From an uncultured Methanobacterium sp. (GTDB lineage: Archaea; Methanobacteriota; Methanobacteria; Methanobacteriales; Methanobacteriaceae): DNA of 64,000 bases. The DNA is taken from NCBI RefSeq assembly GCF_963665055.1, contig NZ_OY762015.1, positions 1,156,001 through 1,220,000 of the forward strand. The letters are read 5' to 3'. The notes beneath the pieces were generated by a model, which saw only the letters and a list, made by a program, of their open reading frames with translations, did not search any database and was not told where the DNA came from. How positions within the stretch are numbered: position 1 is the stretch's first letter; every line of letters begins with the position of its first letter. A program made the position numbers and the translations under genes. Shown here one piece after another: positions 18,845 through 27,074 of the stretch.

Positions 18845-19270
18845 TTAATCCCCACCAATATCCATTATTGTTTTAAAGTCCTTCTCAGATTCGCCCAGCA
18901 CCACCAAATTATCATGTTCAACCCATGCGTGGGCTTCAAATTCCCCATTTTCAGTTAAGACCCCAATTTTAATGGAGGTACCATAACCATACTTGGAGAA
19001 TAAGATATGCCCTGCTAGTGCTTGCACTAGGCAGGTGGCCCGGGGTACATATCTAGCAACAACAACTATCATGGTCCTGAGCCTTGATATGGAAATTGGA
19101 CGATTTTCAAGTGTTTGAGTCCCATAAACAATATTTTGTACTCTTTTTTGAACATAATTAAAAGGAAATACCCAGATCATTACTCTAATAACAAAAACCC
19201 AGTAAATGGACTTTAAAGCAATTATTTTATCCTGTAAGGATAATTTGATGAAATTGAATATTATTGTCAT
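18845..19270 (-). CDS. Lasso-peptide-type leader protease B2 (transglutaminase-like)
   Basis: 141 residues, the size of stand-alone B2 proteins. The catalytic Cys is in RATCLVQALAG (Cys80) and the catalytic His in EAHAWVEHD (His114), with a likely Asp just after; spacing and wording match the lasso maturation protease family PF13471. B2 cuts the leader after the residue following the conserved leader Thr. No recognition domain is fused, so it would depend on the separate PqqD-like B1 encoded at 30319-30606. The N-terminal about 45 residues are hydrophobic. The exporter follows directly. Confidence 0.9.
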   Translation of the reverse strand: MTIIFNFIKLSLQDKIIALKSIYWVFVIRVMIWVFPFNYVQKRVQNIVYGTQTLENRPISISRLRTMIVVVARYVPRATCLVQALAGHILFSKYGYGTSIKIGVLTENGEFEAHAWVEHDNLVVLGESEKDFKTIMDIGGD

Positions 19271-19379
19271 GATCTATTCCAAATACTATTTTCATTTAGC
19301 AAGTTCTGTAATATAGTTACATATTCTTAATTCTGTATTATAATATATCAGAAGTTATTTCATTCTCCCTGAAAATCAT

Positions 19380-19622
19380 TGTGACAATATTCACAAAATT
19401 ATTTCTATTCTCTATAATTCTTAAATTAATTCACTTTTCCCCAAATGTGTTGTGACATTTTTCACAGACATATAAAGAAAAAAACAACATTTATATTGAT
19501 TTGTCACAAACTATTTTTAATTCAAATATTCACACCCAAATACCATATTGTTCACCAATTTATTTTCCTGGTTTTCGTGAACTTCATCACATACTTATAA
19601 AGACTTTGTGCCGATTTTCACA
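19380..19622 (+). promoter_or_regulatory. Array of four TGTGA-N6-TCACA operators with TATA boxes before the adhesin gene
   Basis: Palindromes lie at 19380-19395 (exact), 19451-19466 (exact), 19576-19591 (CGTGA left half) and 19607-19622 (TGTGC left half). The last three are each followed after exactly 4 bp by a TATA element (TATAAAGA, TATAAAGA, TATAAGA), so an operator-BRE/TATA module is repeated three times. Further half-sites such as TTCACAAA occur near 19664-19671. A dimeric CRP/FNR-like or winged-helix factor is implied; no such regulator is encoded beside it. Confidence 0.75.
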
Positions 19623-19798
19623 CACTTATAAGACAAATTAACAACCTTTATATATACACATTCACAAATGGAATGATCAAAGAGAATATCATTATCATGA
19701 GGTTATATTGCTCGCAACCATCAACAAGGATGGTTTGAAACCACATTTTTATGGCCTCAAAAAAGTGATCCACAAAAAAATCCGTAGGGGGATTAGAA

Positions 19799-22700
19799 AT
19801 AAAGATAAAAAAACAATTTTTAATGTTTATTTTAACGTTTGCATTTGTACTTGCAATAGTAGGAACTTCTGCAGCCGTTGTAAACGCAACAGACAATGTT
19901 ACGAACTCATCTGATGAGTACGTAGGATGTGACCCGATAATAAATGGTACTGTGACCATCAATGAGTATGGTCAGGTGCGCCCATTGGCAAATGCCACCG
20001 TTGTGGTGAATTCCAGTGGTAGAATTGTAGGTGGTGCAACCACTGATGAAAATGGATATTATTCTTTAAACTTTTACAGCACTGCTACCCAGTTCAATAT
20101 AACCACCAGTTACATTGGTTGTCCTTCAGTCACCGCACTTTTGAATGTCACAGGAAATGGAACAAAATACGGAACACTTAACTTCCAATTATATCCTTAC
20201 AACGCCACGGACACCACTTCATCCAATCAGGGTACCAATGTATGGGTTCAAGCCGATAACATGTACGGATTTGCTGGAATACTGAAAGTATATGTGCAAA
20301 ACATTGGAACTACAGATGCATTCTGTATAGATATTTTCACACCCATAGATGATACTGATGATCTCCTTGTTAATGGACCTTTACCCGGTACAGCAGGGGA
20401 TTTACCCAGTGGAGTAGATTGGGGTAAAGTTAATTATTTAATCAAAACCTATTACTCCAGTTCCATGAGCAGTAACGAAGCTGCTGCCCTGCAATGTGCT
20501 ATCTGGTACTTCACATCAGCACCATACGGAACATACGCCTCGGGTAAAACTAAATGGCAATACTTGACCTACACCTCCAGTATAAATCCGTACAGATATG
20601 ATGGAATGACTCAAGGAGGCAGTAACAGTGTTGTAACTAGAGCTTGGCAGATGATAAACGCAGCAACATCCATAGATTACCCTTATCAGATCACCTTAGA
20701 ACCAGACACAACCAGAGTGGCCAATGGAGGAACTGTTACCTTAACTGCCACAGTCCGTGACCAGAATGGTGATGTGATGCCTGGTGTGACTGTTAATTTC
20801 TCCACAGATAAAGGATCAATAACCAGTTCTGGAACTACAGATTCAAATGGACAAGTAACTGCGACCTTATCTGGAGTTCCCAGTAACAGTACCGCCACAG
20901 TTTTAGCAGGAGTAAGTGGAAAATACGGAAACCTATTATATGACAACCCCAATGACCCTGCACAGAACCTAGTAGTGCCTAACCTTTTAACTTACACCCT
21001 CAGGGATTACTCATACATTAACTTTGATGAAACTGCAAATGTAACACTCAACCAAACTGTAAATGGAGTTACTGGTTCAACACCACAGGTGAATGTGGGG
21101 GATACAGTGACTTATGTTGTCACTGCAACCAATACAGGACCCACTACTGCTACAGGAATTTTGATAAAAGATTTAATCCCCTCAGGATTAAGTAACGTTA
21201 CTGTTACTGCTTCAAACGGTAATAATTATTATGACTCAACCACTGGAATCTGGACAATAGGATCATTATCAAACGGTTCCAGTGCTACTTTAACCATAAT
21301 TGGAAAAGCAACTGCAGCAATGGCTGGATTTAACACCACCAATACTGCTACCAGAACTGCTCAGGACCAGTACAATGATAAAACTGCCACTACTAGTGAG
21401 CAGGTTTACACTAAACGAGCAAATGTGATTGTAACCAACACCGCCAACCAGAGCAACCTCAACGTAGGTGACACAGCAACTTTCACAGTAACCGTAACCA
21501 ACAACGGACCAGACACAGCAACCAACATAAAAATAACCGACACAACACCAACCGGTTTCACCGCAGGCACACCAACCACCGGAACCTACACCGGCGGAGT
21601 ATGGACCATACCAACACTCGGAAGCGGAAACTCCACCACACTAACCTTCACCAGAATACTACTAGCAGCAGACGCCAACACCAACAAAACAAACCACGCC
21701 ACAGAAACACAAAACGAATACCCCCAAACCATAACCATACCAGACGCAACCATACACGTCAAACAAGCAGACATCACCCTAACACAAACAGTTAACGGTG
21801 CCAGCACTGGAATAGTAACTGTGAATGTTGGAAGTACAATAACCTTCATTATCACTGCTAAAAACAATGGACCAGACACAGCGAGCAATATTTATATTAG
21901 TGATCTGATTCCAGCAGGACTTACAGGGGTAACTGTAACACCTAGCGCTGGAACATACTATAATTCTACTACTGGCATATGGAGCATAACCAGCCTGGCA
22001 AATGGAATAACTGCCACACTGAACATAACCGGAAAAGCTGGAGCTGCAATGGCCGGGTTGAACACTACAAACACTGCTACCAGAACTGGTCAAAGTGAAT
22101 ATGACAGCAAACCTGCTGTTAGCACCAGCATACCAGTATACACTAAACTGGCTAATGTAACGATTACCAACACCGCCAACCAGAGCAACCTCAACGTAGG
22201 TGACACAGCAACTTTCACAGTAACCGTAACCAACAACGGACCAGACACAGCAACCAACATAAAAATAACCGACACAACACCAACCGGTTTCACCGCAGGC
22301 ACACCAACCACCGGAACCTACACCGGCGGAGTATGGACCATACCAACACTCGGAAGCGGAAACTCCACCACACTAACCTTCACCAGAATACTACTAGCAG
22401 CAGACGCCAACACCAACAAAACAAACCACGCCACAGAAACACAAAACGAATACCCCCAAACCATAACCATACCAGACGCAACCATACACGTCAAACAAGC
22501 AGACATCACCCTAACACAAACAGTTAACGGTTCTACAGGGACTTTAAATGTTAACGCAGGTGATTCCTTAACTTTTATTATAACTGCTCAAAATAACGGG
22601 CCAGATACTGCAACTAACATTAACATAACTGATATAATACCCTCTGGGTTAACCATTGTGAGTATTGTACCCAGTGTGGGAAGTTACGATCCTATAACTG

Positions 22701-25700
22701 GAAATTGGAACATACCATCCTTAGCCACAGGATCCGCAAATGCAGCAACCCTGAAGATAACTGCACTTGCAAGTCCTAGTATGGCTGGATTAACCATTAC
22801 CAACACAGCTACACGTAAAAATCAGACTGAATATGACCCTTCAGCAGCTACAGCCAGTGTCAGTGTTTACACTAACAAAGTTGATCTCACATTAACTCAG
22901 ACTGTGAATAGTGGAACAGCTAATGTGAGTTTGAATGTTGGTAACACTGTAACCATTGTTATCACTCTCAAAAATAATGGACCTAACACTGCAGATAATA
23001 TAATTGTGCAAAACTTGCTGCCTGCTGGACTCACCAATATATCTGGAACAACTTCTGGTGGTACAGTTAGTGGTACTTTTGACCCCAATACTGGAATTTG
23101 GAATTTAAGTTCTCTTGCATCTGGACAAACAAGGAAACTGACTATCATAGGAACTGTTGGACCAAGCATGGCTGGAACAACTGTGAACAACACTGCCATT
23201 GCAACCCAGACAGAATATGACCCCACACCTGCAACCAGCACCAGTGCCAACATATACACCAAACTGGTTGACATTAAAGTGGTGCAAACAGCTAATAAAG
23301 AGGATGTGCGCGTGGGTGACAATGTAATTTACACCATCACTGTCACCAACTATGGGCCGGATACTGCTAACGCCATCGTAATAACTGACCTTTTACCCAC
23401 CGGCATGACATATGTTAGCAATACTCGCACGGCAGGATCATACAGTTCAACCACTGGGAAATGGTCGGGTTTTGCTCTTACATCAGGTTCCAGTGCAACT
23501 CTAACATTAACTGGAAAAGCTACCTCTACAGTTGCAAACAGCCTGGTTACTAACTTTGCAAATCAAACATCACAAACTGAATATGATAAAATCTATGATA
23601 CCAGCAATAGCAGTGTCTATGTTTACAACAATAAAGCCAATGTCACGGTTTCCCAAACCGTAAATAATGGAAGTAGTACCACAGCAAATGTAGGTGATAC
23701 TATAACCTACATCATAACTGCTGTTAACAATGGCCCGGACCAGGCCACAGGATTGAAGATAACTGATATCATACCTGAAGGATTATCTGATATCACTTAC
23801 ACTGCCAGCACCGGACTGAACACTTACAACACAACCACTGGAATATGGAACATAGGTAATTTAAACAACTTGGCAACTGCCACACTAAAGATAACTGGTA
23901 AAGTCACATCCACACTGGCGGGACTAACCACCACTAACTATGCCAACCGAACTGCCCAAACAGGATACAACCCCTCCCCTAGCACCACAAGTACCACATT
24001 CTACACCAATCAAGCAGATGTGGGTTTAACTCAAACGGTTAATGGTGGAAGCAGTGCTATAGTTAATGTGGGAGATCCTGTGACCATAGTTGTGACTGCC
24101 ACCAACAATGGACCGAACAGTGCAAGTAACATTAACATTAACGAATTATTACCTGCAGGATTTACTCCAGATTCCATAACAGCAGGAAGTGGAAGTAGTT
24201 ACTCCGAAGGAGTATGGACTATATCTTCACTGGCTAATGATGCAAACACAACTTTAACCATAACTGGTAAAGCAACTGCTGCAATGGCTGGTGTGACTGT
24301 GAACAACACTGTGAACAGAACCAGTCAAGCTGAATATAACAGTCTGGCAAGCAGCAACACTGCTATAATTTACACCAAACTTTCAGATCCAATAATTACT
24401 CAAACGGTTAACAACCAAGATACCGGATTAGTAACTGTGAATGTAGGAGACAACGTGACCTATATTGTCAATGCTTACTGTAGTGGACCGGACAATGCCA
24501 CTAACATCCAGATTAAAGATGTGGTGCCTGTTGGATTAACAGATGTGACTGTAACCCCATCTGTTGGAAAATACGATTCATCAACTGGAATTTGGACCAT
24601 TGACTTCCTGAAAGCATACACCAGTGCTACCTTAAACATAACTGGAAAAGCTGGGGCCAGTATGGCTGGAACCAACACAACAAACAATGCAGTTGAGATA
24701 TTCCAGACAGAATATAACCCCACACCAGGTAACAGCACCAGTATTCCAGTTTACACCAAACTGGCAGATGTTACATTAACCCAAACTGGAGGTTACCAGA
24801 GTGATGTAGTGACATTTATTGTGACTGCAACTAACAATGGGCCTGATAGTGCCACCAATATAAACATTAAGGACATGATACCATCTGGACTGACAGGTGT
24901 TACTGTAATTCCAAGTGTCGGAACTTATAATTCCACCACTGAAATCTGGAACATACCTGAATTGTTGAGTGGTGAATTTGCTACTTTGACTATAACTGGT
25001 AATGCAACACCAACAACAACAGTTACTAACACTGCAAACAAAACCAATCAATCTGAATATGACCCTAATTTACAAAATTCGTTATCATTAACTGTTTATG
25101 CTCCAGCAGTGGATATTCAAGTTTGGAACTACCCTTGGTACTACGACAAAACAAAACAAGCATATTTAGACCAATACGGTGCTGGAAACACACCAGTAAT
25201 GATTGCAGACATAGAAAACCTTGGTCCTAATGATGCTACAAACATTGTAATCCAATACACATTCGGAGACGGATTAGAATACATAGATTGCAATACACAA
25301 GGATTTGGAACAACCACCTACGAAAACAACACCATAACCTGGACAATACCTTACCTACCCACAAAAGGCATAGCATTCATGAAAATATACCTATACGTAG
25401 TAGGCACCGGTAACAAAACACCAAACTTAACCACCCTAGCAAAACTAATAAATGTTAATGAAATGGATATTAACAGCACAAATAATCAAGAATCATATGG
25501 ATTAATTTCACCAGAAGCCGCAGACATACAAGTAAACCAAACAGCAACCACATACATAGAAAACAACACAAATTACGTTAAATACACAATAACAGTCACT
25601 AACAACGGACCAAACAATGCAACAGGACTCAAAATAACAGACATATTACCTACAGGAGTCCAATGGAAATCAGACGACTCAAACGGATTATACAATAACA

Positions 25701-26695
25701 AAACAACAGGAACAGGAGCAGGTGTTTGGAACATAGGCACACTAAACAACGGAACAACCATCACCCTAACTATAATAGCAAAAGTAACCGGAACAGGATT
25801 AATAGCCAACACAGCAACCAAAACAAGCCTAACACAAAAAGACTATTACTACTACAACAACGCACAAACAACATACATTAATTCAGAAAGTTATACAAAA
25901 TCTGTGGATATTCAAGTTTGGAACTACCCTTGGTACTATGACAAAACAAAACAAGCATATTTAGACCAATACGGTGCTGGAAACACACCAGTAATGATTG
26001 CAGACATAGAAAACCTTGGTCCTAATGATGCTACAAACATTGTAATCCAATACACATTCGGAGACGGATTAGAATACATAGATTGCAATACACAAGGATT
26101 TGGAACAACCACCTACGAAAACAACACCATAACCTGGACAATACCTTACCTACCCACAAAAGGCATAGCATTCATGAAAATATACCTATACGTAGTAGGC
26201 ACCGGTAACAAAACACCAAACTTAACCACCCTAGCAAAACTAGTAAGTATTGGTGCTGGACAAATTGATATTAACAGCACAAATAATCAAGAATCATATG
26301 GATTAATTTCACCAGAAGCCGCAGACATACAAGTAAACCAAACAGCAACCACATACATAGAAAACAACACAAATTACGTTAAATACACAATAACAGTCAC
26401 TAACAACGGACCAAACAATGCAACAGGACTCAAAATAACAGACATATTACCTACAGGAGTCCAATGGAAATCAGACGACTCAAACGGATTATACAATAAC
26501 AAAACAACAGGAACAGGAGCAGGTGTTTGGAACATAGGCACACTAAACAACGGAACAACCATCACCCTAACTATAATAGCAAAAGTAACCGGAACAGGAT
26601 TAATAGCCAACACAGCAACCAAAACAAGCCTAACACAAAAAGACTATTACTACTACAACAACGCACAAACAACATACATTATTAATACAGAATAA
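19799..26695 (+). CDS. Giant secreted adhesin: thioester domain, Big_1 domain and 15 DUF11-type modules
   Basis: About 2,300 residues. Numbering from the ATG at 19823: signal segment ending VGTSAAVVNA; carboxypeptidase-regulatory-like beta domain (about 35-130); thioester-type domain (about 140-270) with Cys168 in AFCIDIF and Gln224 in AALQCAIWYF, the Cys-Gln pair of TQXA/TED adhesins; a Big_1 Ig-like domain (about 290-375); then 15 repeats starting with [A/V]D/N-[I/V]-x-[L/V]-x-Q/N-T. It has many N-x-T/S sites and no C-terminal membrane anchor. The start is odd: ATG 19823 lacks a ribosome site and a basic n-region, whereas ATA at 19799, 8 nt after GGGGG, would add KIKKQFL. Surface adhesion is likely; the partner is unknown. 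Confidence 0.85.
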   Translation: MKIKKQFLMFILTFAFVLAIVGTSAAVVNATDNVTNSSDEYVGCDPIINGTVTINEYGQVRPLANATVVVNSSGRIVGGATTDENGYYSLNFYSTATQFNITTSYIGCPSVTALLNVTGNGTKYGTLNFQLYPYNATDTTSSNQGTNVWVQADNMYGFAGILKVYVQNIGTTDAFCIDIFTPIDDTDDLLVNGPLPGTAGDLPSGVDWGKVNYLIKTYYSSSMSSNEAAALQCAIWYFTSAPYGTYASGKTKWQYLTYTSSINPYRYDGMTQGGSNSVVTRAWQMINAATSIDYPYQITLEPDTTRVANGGTVTLTATVRDQNGDVMPGVTVNFSTDKGSITSSGTTDSNGQVTATLSGVPSNSTATVLAGVSGKYGNLLYDNPNDPAQNLVVPNLLTYTLRDYSYINFDETANVTLNQTVNGVTGSTPQVNVGDTVTYVVTATNTGPTTATGILIKDLIPSGLSNVTVTASNGNNYYDSTTGIWTIGSLSNGSSATLTIIGKATAAMAGFNTTNTATRTAQDQYNDKTATTSEQVYTKRANVIVTNTANQSNLNVGDTATFTVTVTNNGPDTATNIKITDTTPTGFTAGTPTTGTYTGGVWTIPTLGSGNSTTLTFTRILLAADANTNKTNHATETQNEYPQTITIPDATIHVKQADITLTQTVNGASTGIVTVNVGSTITFIITAKNNGPDTASNIYISDLIPAGLTGVTVTPSAGTYYNSTTGIWSITSLANGITATLNITGKAGAAMAGLNTTNTATRTGQSEYDSKPAVSTSIPVYTKLANVTITNTANQSNLNVGDTATFTVTVTNNGPDTATNIKITDTTPTGFTAGTPTTGTYTGGVWTIPTLGSGNSTTLTFTRILLAADANTNKTNHATETQNEYPQTITIPDATIHVKQADITLTQTVNGSTGTLNVNAGDSLTFIITAQNNGPDTATNINITDIIPSGLTIVSIVPSVGSYDPITGNWNIPSLATGSANAATLKITALASPSMAGLTITNTATRKNQTEYDPSAATASVSVYTNKVDLTLTQTVNSGTANVSLNVGNTVTIVITLKNNGPNTADNIIVQNLLPAGLTNISGTTSGGTVSGTFDPNTGIWNLSSLASGQTRKLTIIGTVGPSMAGTTVNNTAIATQTEYDPTPATSTSANIYTKLVDIKVVQTANKEDVRVGDNVIYTITVTNYGPDTANAIVITDLLPTGMTYVSNTRTAGSYSSTTGKWSGFALTSGSSATLTLTGKATSTVANSLVTNFANQTSQTEYDKIYDTSNSSVYVYNNKANVTVSQTVNNGSSTTANVGDTITYIITAVNNGPDQATGLKITDIIPEGLSDITYTASTGLNTYNTTTGIWNIGNLNNLATATLKITGKVTSTLAGLTTTNYANRTAQTGYNPSPSTTSTTFYTNQADVGLTQTVNGGSSAIVNVGDPVTIVVTATNNGPNSASNININELLPAGFTPDSITAGSGSSYSEGVWTISSLANDANTTLTITGKATAAMAGVTVNNTVNRTSQAEYNSLASSNTAIIYTKLSDPIITQTVNNQDTGLVTVNVGDNVTYIVNAYCSGPDNATNIQIKDVVPVGLTDVTVTPSVGKYDSSTGIWTIDFLKAYTSATLNITGKAGASMAGTNTTNNAVEIFQTEYNPTPGNSTSIPVYTKLADVTLTQTGGYQSDVVTFIVTATNNGPDSATNINIKDMIPSGLTGVTVIPSVGTYNSTTEIWNIPELLSGEFATLTITGNATPTTTVTNTANKTNQSEYDPNLQNSLSLTVYAPAVDIQVWNYPWYYDKTKQAYLDQYGAGNTPVMIADIENLGPNDATNIVIQYTFGDGLEYIDCNTQGFGTTTYENNTITWTIPYLPTKGIAFMKIYLYVVGTGNKTPNLTTLAKLINVNEMDINSTNNQESYGLISPEAADIQVNQTATTYIENNTNYVKYTITVTNNGPNNATGLKITDILPTGVQWKSDDSNGLYNNKTTGTGAGVWNIGTLNNGTTITLTIIAKVTGTGLIANTATKTSLTQKDYYYYNNAQTTYINSESYTKSVDIQVWNYPWYYDKTKQAYLDQYGAGNTPVMIADIENLGPNDATNIVIQYTFGDGLEYIDCNTQGFGTTTYENNTITWTIPYLPTKGIAFMKIYLYVVGTGNKTPNLTTLAKLVSIGAGQIDINSTNNQESYGLISPEAADIQVNQTATTYIENNTNYVKYTITVTNNGPNNATGLKITDILPTGVQWKSDDSNGLYNNKTTGTGAGVWNIGTLNNGTTITLTIIAKVTGTGLIANTATKTSLTQKDYYYYNNAQTTYIINTE
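21434..22531 (+). repeat. Two apparently identical 366-bp blocks inside the adhesin gene
   Basis: 21434-21799 and 22166-22531 are the same sequence by eye, 732 bp apart (two DUF11 modules). Their codons are strongly biased to ACC, AAC, ACA and CCA, unlike the flanking modules that use many ACT, GGT and GTG codons. This points to recent copying or import of a module by recombination. Confidence 0.85.
25109..26677 (+). repeat. Tandem duplication of the C-terminal 265-residue double module of the adhesin
   Basis: 25109-25870 and 25904-26671 are nearly identical. They encode a VDIQVWNYPWYYDK-type module plus an ADIQVNQTATTY-type module. The copies differ by single bases and one 6-nt indel in the linker (NVNEMDIN against SIGAGQIDIN). 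The offset is 795 bp before and 801 bp after the indel. Confidence 0.88.
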
Positions 26696-26711
26696 ACTAA
26701 TAATCAAAAAG

Positions 26712-26768
26712 AAAATCTAAAAATCTACTTTATATTTATACATATGACTTGTAGATTTTTAAGATTTT
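26712..26768 (+). promoter_or_regulatory. Precursor-gene promoter held inside a 17-bp inverted repeat
   Basis: The arms are AAAATCTAAAAATCTAC (26712-26728) and GTAGATTTTTAAGATTTT (26751-26768), complementary except for one extra base. The 22-nt loop contains TTTATATTTATA (26729-26740), a good archaeal TATA box. A start site about 25-30 nt downstream would give a 5' leader of roughly 35 nt ahead of the TTG at 26799. The repeat could be an operator, or in part a terminator for the adhesin gene. Confidence 0.55.
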
Positions 26769-26788
26769 ATTTTGAATACAAGTTTCAT

Positions 26789-26794
26789 AGGTGA
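26789..26794 (+). promoter_or_regulatory. Ribosome binding site AGGTGA that fixes the TTG start of the lasso precursor
   Basis: AGGTGA pairs fully with the archaeal anti-Shine-Dalgarno sequence. Its GG lies 7 nt before TTG 26799. This is stronger than the site of most genes nearby and makes the non-ATG start credible. Confidence 0.75.
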
Positions 26795-26798
26795 AAAA

Positions 26799-26921
26799 TT
26801 GACCTCTAAAAAATTATTGTATAAAAAACCATCACTAAAAAATCATGGCAATCTAAAAAACATGACTAAAGGTGTACCTGGTAGTGGATTAGAAAGTGAA
26901 GAAGAACGAAACAATCACTAA
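26799..26921 (+). CDS. Lasso-type RiPP precursor peptide (A)
   Basis: 40 residues from a TTG start with AGGTGA in front. The leader contains YKKPSLKNHGNLKNMTKG: Tyr8-x2-Pro11-x-Leu13-x3-Gly17-x5-Thr23, the conserved lasso leader pattern read by B1. Thr is at -2 and Lys at -1. The predicted core is GVPGSGLESEEERNNH, with Gly1 and Glu8 correctly spaced for an 8-residue macrolactam ring and an 8-residue polar tail. B2, exporter, cyclase, B1 and kinase genes lie on both sides. Odd points: the tail has no aromatic plug (Arg13 or His16 are the bulkiest) and no C-terminal Ser for a paeninodin-type kinase. The tail appears altered by an 83-bp duplication. Confidence 0.85.
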   Translation: MTSKKLLYKKPSLKNHGNLKNMTKGVPGSGLESEEERNNH

Positions 26922-27004
26922 AAAATCATGGCAATCTAAAAAACATGACTAAAGGTGTACCTGGTAGTGGATTAGAAAGTGAAAAAGAACGTAGACCTGC
27001 CTAA
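26914..27004 (+). pseudogene. Partial second copy of the precursor: same ring, different tail, no start codon
   Basis: 83 bp downstream of the first copy the sequence from ATCACTAAAAAATCATGGC onward repeats almost perfectly through leader and ring. In its own frame it reads SLKNHGNLKNMTKG and then the core GVPGSGLESEKERRPA, with TAA at 27002-27004. The frame is closed by TGA just upstream and has no ATG, GTG or TTG before the leader. The first 13 leader residues, including the Tyr, are lost, so it is probably untranslated. It may preserve the ancestral tail ERRPA. Confidence 0.75.
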
Positions 27005-27013
27005 GCTAAACCT

Positions 27014-27031
27014 CATTTTTTTATTTTTTTA
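27014..27031 (+). terminator. Poly-T terminator after the precursor region
   Basis: Two T7 runs separated by one A follow the second precursor copy by about 10 nt. Archaeal RNA polymerase stops on such T tracts without a hairpin. The adjacent TTATATTTA could at the same time be the TATA box for the following gene. Confidence 0.5.
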
Positions 27032-27074
27032 TATTTACCATACAATACATAGAATTGAGATAATTTAACCATAT

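Noticed and set aside
21601..22527. Long alternative-frame open reading frames inside the adhesin, identical in two places.
   Set aside because: They are shadows created by the duplicated 366-bp block and have no ribosome sites.
26845..26990. CRISPR-like direct repeats after the adhesin.
   Set aside because: There are only two copies, adjacent with no spacer, and they encode the precursor peptide.
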